Source: Actinoplanes campanulatus (GTDB lineage Bacteria; Actinomycetota; Actinomycetes; Mycobacteriales; Micromonosporaceae). From it: 64,000 nucleotides of DNA. Of the stretch, positions 41,495 through 52,789 are shown one piece after another; the first letter of the stretch is position 1; each line of letters opens with the position of its first letter. The DNA is taken from positions 62,001-126,000 of the forward strand of contig NZ_BMPW01000024.1 of assembly GCF_014647795.1 (NCBI RefSeq), in the 5' to 3' direction. The notes beneath the pieces are model-generated. The model was not told where the DNA came from. It did no database searches and saw only the letters and a program-made list of their open reading frames with translations. The position numbers were made by a program, and so were the translations under genes.

Positions 41495-42685
41495 ATGGCA
41501 CACATCGTGATCGTCGGGATCGGGACCAGAGGAGACGTCGTCCCGCTTGCCGCTCTCGGCGCGGCCCTGGCCGCCGGCGGCGACCGGGTGACCGTCGTGA
41601 CCCACGCCTCGCTGCGGGCACACGTCGACGAGGCCGGCCTGGGGTTCGCCGCCCTGCCGGTGGAGTTCGGCGCCGGGCGGCCACTGAGCTCCGCGCGTTT
41701 CGCCCGCCTGCTGGCCGCCCGCTGGCCGGATGTCGGCGAAGCCGTGCTGGCCGCCTCGCGCGATGCCGACCTGCTGCTGCTCTCGCCGATGGGCTGGCTC
41801 GGCTACCACGTGGCACAGGCGACCGGGGCGCGGAGCATGGGCGTCTTCCTCCAGCCGTTGGAGCCGACCGTCGCGTTCCCGCCCCCGCTGCTCACCACCC
41901 GGTCGCTCGGCGGGTGGGGCAACCGGGCGGCGGCACACGCCTTCCGGGTGCTGGGCCAGATGCCGTTCGCGCGGGCGAACGCCGCCTTCCGCCGCCGGCT
42001 CGGGCTGCCACCGCTGGGTTCGGCGGCGATGTTCCGGCAGGCCGACGAAGAGCGCTGGCCCGTGCTCTACGGGTTCAGCCCCTCGGTGGTCCCGGCGCCA
42101 CCGGACTGGCCGCCGTACCGTCCGATCACCGGCTACTGGTGGCCGCGCGTCACCGGCGGACTGTCCCCGGCGCTGCGGCGATTCCTCGACGACGGCGACC
42201 CGCCGGTGTTCATCGGGTTCGGCAGCCTGGACGCTCCCCGGCTGCGTGCCGTCGTCGAGGAGACGGCGACCCGGCTCGGCCGGCGGGTGGTCGTGCAGAC
42301 CGGAGCCGCCGGGCTGACGGCCGCTCAGCGGAACGTGCTGGTGGTCGGGGACGAGCCACACGAGCTGCTGTTTCCCCGTACCGCAATGGTCGTCCACCAC
42401 GGCGGCGCCGGAACCACCGCGGCGGCCATGCGTGCCGGCGTGCCGTCGGTGATCGTGCCGTTCACCGCCGACCAGCCGTTCTGGGCGCACCGGGCCGTCG
42501 CGCTCGGCGCGGCGCCCGCGCCGATCCCGCTGCGCCGGGCGACTCCGCGCAAGCTCCGCGATGCCATCGCCGTGGCCGATTCATATCGTACGGGCGCCGC
42601 GGCGCTCTCCCGGAGTCTCGCCGCCGAGGACGGGATCGCCGCGGCCGTCGCCGAGATCCGCCGTGAAATGCTGCCGGTACAGTGA
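41495..42685 (+). CDS. UGT/MGT-family glycosyltransferase
   Basis: 396 residues from ATG 41495. GT-B fold: MAHIVIVGIGTRGDVVPLAA at the N-terminus and the sugar-nucleotide box VVHHGGAGTTAAAMRAGVPS, then VPFTADQPFWA. It belongs to the family of erythromycin-type macrolide and sterol glucosyltransferases, which modify small hydrophobic molecules. With a TetR gene 4 bp downstream and an operator before it, an inducible detoxification or antibiotic-inactivating module is plausible. Confidence 0.88.
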   Translation: MAHIVIVGIGTRGDVVPLAALGAALAAGGDRVTVVTHASLRAHVDEAGLGFAALPVEFGAGRPLSSARFARLLAARWPDVGEAVLAASRDADLLLLSPMGWLGYHVAQATGARSMGVFLQPLEPTVAFPPPLLTTRSLGGWGNRAAAHAFRVLGQMPFARANAAFRRRLGLPPLGSAAMFRQADEERWPVLYGFSPSVVPAPPDWPPYRPITGYWWPRVTGGLSPALRRFLDDGDPPVFIGFGSLDAPRLRAVVEETATRLGRRVVVQTGAAGLTAAQRNVLVVGDEPHELLFPRTAMVVHHGGAGTTAAAMRAGVPSVIVPFTADQPFWAHRAVALGAAPAPIPLRRATPRKLRDAIAVADSYRTGAAALSRSLAAEDGIAAAVAEIRREMLPVQ

Positions 42686-42689
42686 CGCG

Positions 42690-43262
42690 GTGCCGTCCAC
42701 CACCGCCGTCCGTGCCACCGACGCGGCGCTGGAGGTGCTCGGCACCGGCGGCCTCCACGCGCTGAGCCACGCCCGGGTCGACGCCGCAGCGGGCCTGCCG
42801 CCCGGATCCAGCTCCAACTACTTCCGCACCCGGGCCGCGCTGGTCGCCGGGGCGGTCGACCGTCTTCGCGAGCTGGACGCCGCGGACTGGCAGGCGTTCC
42901 TGGCCGCCGGGCCACCGACCACGCGGGCCGGGCTGATCGCCGCGTTCGCCGCCTTCGTCGAGGATGCCACCGGCCGCGCCCGGGTGCGGACCACCGCCCG
43001 GTACGTGATCTTCGTACAGGGAGTGGTCGAGCCCGCCCTGCTGGACCGCCTGAACGCCGACCGCCGCCTGATCACAAACTGGACCGCGGGCATCCTGACC
43101 GGCCTGGGCGTGCCCGATCCGCAAGCCACCGCGAACACCCTGCTGGCCGCGGTCGAAGGCCTGATCATGCACCGTCTGACCGGCTTCGACACCGGCGCGG
43201 CGGGCCCACGCATCGACCGTCTGATCACCGGCCTCTGCCGGACGACCGCCGATGAGCCGTGA
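42690..43262 (+). CDS. TetR family regulator
   Basis: 190 residues from GTG 42690, four bases after the glycosyltransferase stop. The N-terminal helix-turn-helix is HARVDAAAGLPPGSSSNYFR; the C-terminal part (AGILTGLGVPDPQATANTLLAAVEG) is the ligand domain. It is probably the repressor of its own operon through the palindrome at 41467-41484. Confidence 0.85.
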   Translation: MPSTTAVRATDAALEVLGTGGLHALSHARVDAAAGLPPGSSSNYFRTRAALVAGAVDRLRELDAADWQAFLAAGPPTTRAGLIAAFAAFVEDATGRARVRTTARYVIFVQGVVEPALLDRLNADRRLITNWTAGILTGLGVPDPQATANTLLAAVEGLIMHRLTGFDTGAAGPRIDRLITGLCRTTADEP

Positions 43263-44171
43263 TCAGCGGCCGGCCGGCTCCACGATGAGGGTTCCGGCGC
43301 CGGCGTCGAGCACCGCCGGCACGCCGAGACCGACCGCCGTCTGCTGATCGCCGTGCCCGATCGGCAGCCCACCGAGCACCGGGATGCCCAGGTCGAGCAG
43401 ATGCCCGGCGAGGACCTGCTCCACCGTGAACTCGGGATACTTCCTCGGCTCGCAGTCGGTGAACTGGCCGACCGCAACCCCGGCCAGCCCGTCGAACCAA
43501 CCGGCCCGTTTCAGCTGGGTGATCGACCGGTCCACCCGGTACGGCTCCTCGCTCACCTCCTCGATCAGCAGAATCGCGCCGGACAGGTCCGGCCGGTGCC
43601 GGGTCCCGGCCGTCGACGCGAGCAGCGTGAGATTGCCGCCGAGCAGCACCCCCTCCGCCCGCCCGGCCCGCACCACCGGATCACTTCCGGCCACCACCAC
43701 GACCGGTTCGGTGGTCATCACGGCATGCCGTGCCGCCGCCGTCGTCGGGCAGTCGAGGACCTCCCGCAGCGTCCCGCCGGTCGGCCCGTGCACGCTGGCC
43801 AGCCCCGCCTCACACCACAGGGCCACGTGCAGGGCGGTGATGTCGGAGAACCCGATCACCATCTTCGGATCGGCGCGAACGGCCCCGAAATCGACCCGGT
43901 CGACGATCCGCTGAGTGCCGTAGCCGCCGCGCAGGCACAGCACGCCACGCACCTCCGGGTCACGCAGCGCCTCGTTGAGGTCGCTGAGGCGCTCGTCGTC
44001 CGTACCGGAAAGGTAGGTGTGCCGTCCGAGCGCATGCCGCCCCACCCGCGTCCGTAGCCCCCAGCCCGCGAGAATCCGCTCCGCGCTCGCCGCCTGCTCC
44101 GGCGGCACCGCCCCGGCCGGCGCGACAAGCGCGACCAGATCCCCGTCCCGCAGCCGCCCCGCCTTGATCAT
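43263..44171 (-). CDS. LD-carboxypeptidase (peptidase S66 family)
   Basis: 302 residues. The catalytic serine lies in VIGFSDITALH; the Glu and His of the triad are in ILLIEEVSEEP and GLPIGHGDQ. N-terminal VALVAPAGAV and LCLRGGYGTQR are typical. The enzyme removes the terminal D-alanine from tetrapeptides of recycled peptidoglycan, or cleaves related peptide antibiotics (MccF type). Cytoplasmic. It converges on the TetR gene with no gap. Confidence 0.88.
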   Translation of the reverse strand: MIKAGRLRDGDLVALVAPAGAVPPEQAASAERILAGWGLRTRVGRHALGRHTYLSGTDDERLSDLNEALRDPEVRGVLCLRGGYGTQRIVDRVDFGAVRADPKMVIGFSDITALHVALWCEAGLASVHGPTGGTLREVLDCPTTAAARHAVMTTEPVVVVAGSDPVVRAGRAEGVLLGGNLTLLASTAGTRHRPDLSGAILLIEEVSEEPYRVDRSITQLKRAGWFDGLAGVAVGQFTDCEPRKYPEFTVEQVLAGHLLDLGIPVLGGLPIGHGDQQTAVGLGVPAVLDAGAGTLIVEPAGR

Positions 44172-44210
44172 CCCCGCACCCTATGCCCCCGTCGTGGTCC
44201 GGCTCGCGTT

Positions 44211-44310
44211 CCACTTCCGCCATTTTCCGGTACGCCTACGTGTGCCGCCCGGGGCAGACGGCGATCTCGCTGCCCGGTCACGCCTTTGCCGCACGCGCCG
44301 GGCTGAGCTC
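44211..44310 (+). repeat. Dispersed intergenic repeat, copy D
   Basis: Contains TTTTCCGGTACGCCTACGTG, GCGATCTCGCTGCCC (as in copy B), TCACGCCTTTGCCGC and CGCCGGGCTGAG, in the same order as the copies at 28861, 29543 and 59036. Located directly after the start region of the LD-carboxypeptidase gene. Confidence 0.65.
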
Positions 44311-44413
44311 GGCACTCACCCGGGCCGGCCCCGCCGCCACCCTCGCGCCCCTGCCGCCGCTCCCGCCGGTCGCCCACCCCGGCCGCCAGCTCTTGATCAA
44401 CAGCCTTTGAAAC

Positions 44414-44457
44414 AGCGCTCACAGCCGGCCGGAAGAGTCCGGCTGGCTGTGAGCGCT
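44414..44457. terminator. Large hairpin, 20-bp stem
   Basis: 44414-44433 pairs with 44438-44457 with one mismatch; the loop is AGAG. A related half-unit (AAACAGCGCTGGCAGCCGG) follows about 63 bp after the left arm. It lies between the LD-carboxypeptidase promoter side and the end of the SUKH-3 gene, so it may terminate the latter from beyond copy E. Confidence 0.55.
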
Positions 44458-44514
44458 TGATCAGCGGGCCTGAAACAGCGCTGGCAGCCGGCTGGAGCTG
44501 ATCTCGGGTGGCTG

Positions 44515-44582
44515 GACCATCGATCTGTGCCGACACGGGTGGGTCGCGGTGTGGGCGGTGCACGTAGGCGTACCGGAAAGGG
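44515..44582 (-). repeat. Dispersed intergenic repeat, partial copy E
   Basis: In reverse complement it begins CCCTTTCCGGTACGCCTACG, as in copy D, and ends AGATCGATGG, as the AGATCGGTGG end of copy C; the middle is shorter. It abuts the SUKH-3 stop. Confidence 0.5.
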
Positions 44583-45041
44583 TTAAACGGTGTTTCGGGG
44601 CATGTGCCCGAGGATGAGGTGGTCGAGGGCGCGGGGCAGGCGGCCGAAGGTCGACGGGCCGGAGAGCGCGTAGATCTCGCCGGTCTCGTCGATGCCGAGG
44701 CAGGTCCAGGCGCAGGTGCCGCCGGCGAGTTCGCCGATCGGGGCGATGTCGCGGCCGAGGTCGGCGCCCCACTCGAGGAACCCGTCGGCCTCGCCCAGGC
44801 AATCGGTCGGCGTGAGTGTGAAATGTTCGCGGGCGCGCGTCACCCCTGGGCCGCAGTGGGGGAAGCGCAGGCCGCCGAATTCGGTGAGGAAACGGTGGGC
44901 CGCGGTGTGCAGGGGTGGGAAGCCGTCGGCGGTGAGCTCGGCCTCCCAGGAGGTGGTGTCCACCGCGCGGCCGGGGAACCAGCCGGCGTCGGTCAGCGCC
45001 TCCCTGGTCTCGAGGTTCAGGTCACGCGACGGCTCGATCAA
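44583..45041 (-). CDS. SUKH-3-like immunity protein
   Basis: 152 residues from TTG 45041. The pattern ALTDAGWFPGRAVDT, then HTAAHRFLTEFGGLRFPH and a late GRDIAPIGELAGGTCAWTCLGIDETG, GEIYALSG fits SUKH-3 proteins, which protect cells against toxins of contact-dependent and polymorphic systems. No toxin gene is next to it, so it would be an orphan immunity gene. Confidence 0.75.
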   Translation of the reverse strand: MIEPSRDLNLETREALTDAGWFPGRAVDTTSWEAELTADGFPPLHTAAHRFLTEFGGLRFPHCGPGVTRAREHFTLTPTDCLGEADGFLEWGADLGRDIAPIGELAGGTCAWTCLGIDETGEIYALSGPSTFGRLPRALDHLILGHMPRNTV

Positions 45042-45065
45042 AGAATTTCCTAGATCAACTATGGG

Positions 45066-45365
45066 CTATGGGCGGCGGTCCGCGGCCGCGTACGACACGG
45101 CGGCGGTGACGGCCGCGACCGCCAGCACCGACGGCCACGGCCCGATCCGCTTGGCCAGCGGATGGGAGACGACGAAGGCGCCCAGGTAGGTGGCGACCAG
45201 CGCGCCCGTGGTGACCGGGCCGGTCCGGCGGGACCACTCGCGGCCGGCGACCAGGCCACCGGCCGCCAGGATCGCGCCGCCGAGCGGGCGGACACCGGTC
45301 CGGCGGGCGACCTGCCAGCCGGCGATCAGGGAACCGGCGGTGACCGCCGCGGTGGGGACGCGCAT
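45066..45365 (-). CDS. Small membrane protein
   Basis: 99 residues from ATG 45365 (MRVPTAAVTAGSLIAGW). Three to four weakly hydrophobic helices (GGAILAAGGLVAG; TGALVATYLGAFVVS; VLAVAAVTAAVSYAA). No family recognised. It lies 24 bp upstream of the SUKH-3 gene on the same strand. Confidence 0.6.
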   Translation of the reverse strand: MRVPTAAVTAGSLIAGWQVARRTGVRPLGGAILAAGGLVAGREWSRRTGPVTTGALVATYLGAFVVSHPLAKRIGPWPSVLAVAAVTAAVSYAAADRRP

Positions 45366-45400
45366 GGGGAGACCGTACACCGGGGGTGGGACCATCGTGT

Positions 45401-45981
45401 GTGACCGAAATGCTGCTGGTCGGCGATTCGACGGTGACCGACGAGGACGGCTGGGGTGGCGGCTTCCGGGCCCGGCTCACGTCCGGGATCCGCTGCGTCA
45501 ACCATGCGCGCGGGGGCCGTAGTTCGCGGAGCTACCGATCGGAAGGGCACTGGGACGCCGCGCTGGCCGCGGTGCGAGGCGGGTTCGTGCTGATCCAATT
45601 CGGTCACAACGATCAATCGGGCAAGGGGCCGGAGCGCGAGTCCGATGCGGAGACCGAGTTTCCCGCCCATCTGGCCGGTACGTCGCCGAGGCGCGGGCGC
45701 ACGGCCTCACCCCGATTCTCATCACCCCGCCGACCAGGCGGAATCCGGTCGACACGCTCGGGCCCTGGGCCGCGGCCACCCGGCGGGTCGCGGTGGCGGA
45801 GTCGGTTCCGCTTCTTGATCTGTACGCCCGCAGCGGCGCCCTGAACATGCCCAACCCACGCCGCCCCGACGGCACCGAGAACACCACCCACCTGGGTCCC
45901 ACCGGGGCGGCACTGGTCGGCGGGCTGGTCGCCGCTCCGGCGTACGCCGAGGTCTACGCCCTGCGCGACTGGCTCCTGTGA
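45401..45981 (+). pseudogene. SGNH/GDSL esterase (rhamnogalacturonan acetylesterase type), frameshifted
   Basis: Starts at GTG 45401. Block I is LLVGDSTVTDEDGWGG (serine in GDST), block III is IQFGHNDQSGKGP. After ETEFPAHLA the frame is lost near 45680 (CTGGCCGGTACG), where one missing C would restore ARYVAEARAHGLTPILITPP. The restored frame ends with the Asp-His dyad region GTENTTHLGPTGAALVGGLV. The complete protein would have about 194 residues and would deacetylate sugars. Inactivated gene or sequence error. Confidence 0.8.
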
Positions 45982-46310
45982 CGCCCTGGTGCGAGATGGC
46001 CGGGGTCCCGCGGGCCGGCGCGGCGTCCAGCCCCGCTCACGGTGGGTGGCGCGCGCGAGGGTGGGGCGTGGGTGCTGGGCGAGGGCATGGACGGGAGCGC
46101 ACGAAGGGTCCTGTGTGAGTGGTGGCTGGGTGCATGGGGTGGATGGCGGCACACGAGGGGCGCTGCGTGGGCACTGGCTGATTGCGTGGACGCTGACTGA
46201 GGCATGGGAGGGTCGGGGCGCACGAAGAGTGCTGCGTGAGTGGTGGCTGAGGGTGTGGGGCGGGTGGGCGCACACGGTTGGGCGACTGTGGGCGGTGGGC
46301 GTCGTGACGG
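45982..46310. repeat. Degenerate tandem repeat, no gene
   Basis: A loose unit of about 60-130 bases (GGCGCACGAAGAGTGCTGCG, TGAGTGGTGGCTGAGGG-type) recurs two to three times between 46080 and 46270. The strand is strongly G-rich with GTG and GGG runs. Open frames here are Arg/Trp/Gly-rich and not credible. Confidence 0.55.
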
Positions 46311-46760
46311 TCAGCCGAGGGCCAGGACCAGGAACTCGTCCGCGCCTTCGCGGATCACCTCGAACTCCTCGAAACCGCACCGCTTGAGCAGGCGGATCGA
46401 GGCCGCGTTGCGGACGTCGGCCTCGCCGTAGAGCGGGCGGGTCGTCTCCTGCTCGAGAAAGAGGGTGAGCGCTCGTGTGCCGATGCCGCGCCCCCACAGC
46501 TCGCGATCCAGCCAGAACCCGACCATCCGCCGGCCGTCCTGCCACCAGGCCACGATGCTGCCGGCGAGCCGTCCGTCGGCAGCGATGGCGCGGGCCCGCA
46601 CGGACGGGTCGCCGAGGACCCGCCGGTTCCAGTGCTCGACGAAGGCGGCGTGCGACCGCCGCGGGAAGTTGGCCCGGCGCAGCGCTTCGGGGTCACTTTC
46701 CTGCCGGTAGAGGACCTCGATGTCCTCCACCTCGACCGCCCGCAGGCCGACCTCGATCAT
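46311..46760 (-). CDS. GNAT family N-acetyltransferase (RimJ/RimL-like)
   Basis: 149 residues. GLRAVEVEDIEVLYRQESDP opens as in RimJ/RimL-type enzymes; the acetyl-CoA loop is ELWGRGIGTRALTLFL, followed by VRNAASIRLLKRCGFEEF. Acetylates an unknown amine. Single gene. Confidence 0.85.
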   Translation of the reverse strand: MIEVGLRAVEVEDIEVLYRQESDPEALRRANFPRRSHAAFVEHWNRRVLGDPSVRARAIAADGRLAGSIVAWWQDGRRMVGFWLDRELWGRGIGTRALTLFLEQETTRPLYGEADVRNAASIRLLKRCGFEEFEVIREGADEFLVLALG

Positions 46761-46794
46761 CCGTCCACATTATTCACTCCGCCATGTTCTCACG

Positions 46795-46940
46795 GTGCCG
46801 CCGTGGAGGTGTTCGCCTGGACGTGGGACGGGCTGGTGTGCTTCGGGTTGAGGTGCGTGCTCTCGTGGTGCCGTCGGGAGGTGCTCGCCTGGGCGCGGGA
46901 CCGGCCGGCACGCCTCGCGGTCGGCGTGTGTCCGTCCAGG
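46795..46940. repeat. Two-fold degenerate tandem repeat
   Basis: About 75 bases starting GCCGCCGTGGAGGTGTTCGC recur as GCCGTCGGGAGGTGCTCGCC, with the shared GACGTGGGACGGGC/GGCGCGGGACCGGC continuation. The style resembles the repeats at 45982 and 47690. It precedes the membrane gene at 46989. Confidence 0.5.
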
Positions 46941-46988
46941 ACATCCAGCCGGGTGCCGGTTGGCTTTGCGAGGGGTTCACCGTTGGCG

Positions 46989-47330
46989 GTGGCGGCCGTG
47001 GAAACCGGGATCACCTGGGTGATCGCGGTCGGTGCGGTCGCCTACGCCCTAGGATTGGGCGCTGTGATCCTCGCCGTCGTGCGCAAGGCCCGCGTCCAGG
47101 TGCGGCCGGCCCTGATCGGCGTACGCGGTGGGCTGACCATCGCCGCCTTCACGATCGTCCTGGTCGCGGCCGGGATCGGCCTCGGGTTCGCGCTGGAGGC
47201 GCTCGGTGTGCCGTTCCCGGCGACGCTCGCGATCCTGCCGGTGGCCGTCGGGCTGGCCTTCGGCGGGCCGAGGCTGATGGGCCACCTGCGGAAGCTGATG
47301 ATGTCCCGGCCGCTGGCGGGCGCCCGGTGA
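46989..47330 (+). CDS. Small membrane protein paired with a winged-helix regulator
   Basis: 113 residues from GTG 46989 (TTG 46983 or GTG 46998 are alternatives). Three hydrophobic helices (TWVIAVGAVAYALGLGAVILAV; GGLTIAAFTIVLVAAGIGLGFAL; ATLAILPVAVGLAFGGP). The stop overlaps the GTG of the regulator, so the two are co-translated. Such pairs in actinomycetes often form self-regulated membrane modules; the function is unknown. Confidence 0.65.
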   Translation: MAAVETGITWVIAVGAVAYALGLGAVILAVVRKARVQVRPALIGVRGGLTIAAFTIVLVAAGIGLGFALEALGVPFPATLAILPVAVGLAFGGPRLMGHLRKLMMSRPLAGAR

Positions 47331-47653
47331 GCACCGAGCCGCGGTTCGACGAGTTGATCCACGCACCCACCCGGCTGTCGCTGGTCAGCCTGCTCGCCGC
47401 GACCGAGTGGGCCGAGTTCAGGTTCCTCCGCGACAGTCTGGGGCTGTCCGACTCGGCCCTGTCCAAGCAGCTCACGACCCTCGAGGAGGCGGGCTACGTG
47501 GAGATCCGCAAGGCGTTCGTGGGCAAGCGGCCGCGGACGTCGGCGCGGCTCACCCTGCAGGGGCACGGCGCGTTCGCCGGGCACGTCGCGGCCCTCCAGG
47601 ACATCGTCGCCCGCGCCGGCCTGGCGGTGCTCCCCGACCAGGTCGGCCGCTGA
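47327..47653 (+). CDS. Winged-helix transcriptional regulator (MarR/ArsR-like)
   Basis: 108 residues from GTG 47327 (GTGA overlap). HAPTRLSLVSLLAATEWAEF, then LGLSDSALSKQLTTLEEAGY is the recognition helix, and IRKAFVGKRPRTSARLTLQG the wing. It belongs to the small DNA-binding proteins often coupled to a membrane partner, as here. Confidence 0.82.
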   Translation: MSTEPRFDELIHAPTRLSLVSLLAATEWAEFRFLRDSLGLSDSALSKQLTTLEEAGYVEIRKAFVGKRPRTSARLTLQGHGAFAGHVAALQDIVARAGLAVLPDQVGR

Positions 47654-48028
47654 TCGCCGCCGGTCAGCCGACCGCGCCGCTCGGGCCGGCGTAGGCGAAG
47701 GGCGCTGTCGCTCGGGCTGGCGTGGGCGGAGGGCGCTGCTGTTCGGGGTGGGCGTGGGCGAAGGACGCCGCGTGAGTGCCGGCTGGGGCCATGGGGCGGG
47801 CGGGGCACGCGGTCGGGCGGTGGTGAGCGATAGCCGGCGTAGCGGTCGGTCGCCGGTCGTGGTCATGGTGAACGCCGCGTCGCCCGGCCCGATGACATGT
47901 AGGCCCCCTAGTGAGAGGCCGGGCACGCGGATCAGCCCGGCGGCCGCGCGGCGGCCTGGACTGGCAGGCGGCCGCGCGGCTCGGCGGGACGGGGTGGATT
48001 CGGCGAGGGCGGGCGTAGGCCGTACGAA
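47654..48028. repeat. Intergenic stretch with degenerate repeats
   Basis: Units of about 33 bases such as GGCGTGGGCGGAGGGCGCTG recur three times between 47690 and 47770. The rest shows no gene with a believable composition. It separates the convergent regulator and secreted-protein genes. Confidence 0.5.
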
Positions 48029-49045
<1,017 letters not shown>

Positions 49046-49097
49046 GTGTCCTCCTTGTATCGGTGCACGTCAATATAAGGCCGGGGATTAGGCTGAG

Positions 49098-49508
49098 ATG
49101 GTGAAGGACCGACGGCTGTATGAACTCGTGCTGATGCGCCGTGTCCGCGACCGGATCGACCGCTACTACACGGAGCCGTTGGACGTCGAGCAACTGGCCC
49201 GGTCCGTGCACATGTCGGCCGGGCATCTGAGCCGGCGGTTCCGGTCGGCGTTCGGCGAGTCGCCCTACAGCTATCTGATGACCCGGCGCATCGAGCGGGC
49301 CATGACCCTGCTGCGGCGCGGTGACCTGAGCGTCACCGAGGTGTGCTTCGCGGTCGGTTGCTCGTCGCTCGGCACGTTCAGCACCCGGTTCTCCGAGCTG
49401 GTCGGGGTGTCGCCGAGCGTCTACCGCAAGCAGGCGGCCGACGAGCTCGCCGGATTGCCGGGGTGTGTCACCAGGCAGGTGACCCGGCCGATCCGGGCTC
49501 TTTCATAG
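49098..49508 (+). CDS. AraC family regulator, DNA-binding domain only
   Basis: 136 residues. Two helix-turn-helix units are visible: DVEQLARSVHMSAGHLSRRF and SVTEVCFAVGCSSLGTFSTR, followed by VGVSPSVYRKQ. There is no separate ligand domain. It probably controls the VOC genes downstream (12 bp away). It is divergent from the secreted-protein gene, with 52 bp between starts. Confidence 0.88.
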   Translation: MVKDRRLYELVLMRRVRDRIDRYYTEPLDVEQLARSVHMSAGHLSRRFRSAFGESPYSYLMTRRIERAMTLLRRGDLSVTEVCFAVGCSSLGTFSTRFSELVGVSPSVYRKQAADELAGLPGCVTRQVTRPIRALS

Positions 49509-49520
49509 CATCATCAGGGC

Positions 49521-49931
49521 ATGAGCCTCGTCATTCAGTCGGCCTTCCTGCCGGCCGACGATCCGGAACGATCACTCGCCTTCTACCGCGACGGCCTCGG
49601 CTTCGAGGTGCGCCTCGACGTGGGGTACGGCGACATGCGCTGGATCACCGTCGGCCCGCCCGGCCAGCCGCAGACCTCGATCGTCCTGCACCCGCCCGGC
49701 GTCGACCCGGGCCTGAACGACCAGGAACGGCGCACCATCGCCGAGATGATGGCGAAGGGCTGCTACGCCGGCATCATCCTGGGCGCCACCGACCTCCGGG
49801 AGACGTACGAGAAGCTGGCGGCCAGCGGCGCCGAGGTGGTGCAGGAGCCGTTCGACCAGCCGTTCGGGGTGCGCGACTGCGCCTTCCGGGATCCGGCCGG
49901 CAACCTGATCCGGATCAACCAGCTCACCTGA
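49521..49931 (+). CDS. VOC family (glyoxalase/bleomycin-resistance-like) protein 1
   Basis: 136 residues. FLPADDPERSLAFYRDGLGFEV begins the first beta-alpha-beta module and GVRDCAFRDPAGNLIRINQ ends the second. A metal-dependent lyase, dioxygenase or drug-binding protein; substrate unknown. Twelve bases after the AraC gene and probably controlled by it. Confidence 0.85.
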   Translation: MSLVIQSAFLPADDPERSLAFYRDGLGFEVRLDVGYGDMRWITVGPPGQPQTSIVLHPPGVDPGLNDQERRTIAEMMAKGCYAGIILGATDLRETYEKLAASGAEVVQEPFDQPFGVRDCAFRDPAGNLIRINQLT

Positions 49932-49979
49932 TCAGGAATCGAGAAGCACGCCGCCCGGGGACGACCTAGCGTGACTGGC

Positions 49980-50327
49980 ATGACCACATCAGGCATCAAG
50001 ACCGTGCTGCACCCCGTCACCGACCTGGAGAAGGCCAAGGCCGTCTACACCGCCCTGCTCGGCGCCGAGCCGACGGCGGACAGTCCCTACTACGTCGGCT
50101 ACGACGTGGCCGGCCAGCACATCGGCCTGGTCCCGGGCGGCGGGCCGCAGGGGCTGAAGGCGCCGCTGGCCTACTGGCACGTGGCCGACATCGATGCGAA
50201 GCTGGCCGAGCTGACCGCGGCCGGCGCGACGGTGACCGAGCCCGCGAAGGAGGTCGGACCGGGCCGCCGGGTCGCCAGCGTGACCGATTCCGACGGTAAC
50301 GTTCTCGGGATCCTGCAGGACAGCTGA
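49980..50327 (+). CDS. VOC family protein 2
   Basis: 115 residues from ATG 49980. VLHPVTDLEKAKAVYTALLG and RVASVTDSDGNVLGILQ are the two module signatures. It follows the first VOC gene in the same direction and precedes the UvrA-like gene by 19 bp. Confidence 0.85.
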   Translation: MTTSGIKTVLHPVTDLEKAKAVYTALLGAEPTADSPYYVGYDVAGQHIGLVPGGGPQGLKAPLAYWHVADIDAKLAELTAAGATVTEPAKEVGPGRRVASVTDSDGNVLGILQDS

Positions 50328-50346
50328 AACTCACAGGGGGAGAGAA

Positions 50347-52686
<2,340 letters not shown>

Positions 52687-52789
52687 TATCGATCGGGTTA
52701 ATTGGCACGCGGGGATTGAAGGGTCCCCCTACACTGCCAGTTCGCGGCACGGGGGAGTGCCGCTGCCCCTCGAATGGAGATTTCTGCGC

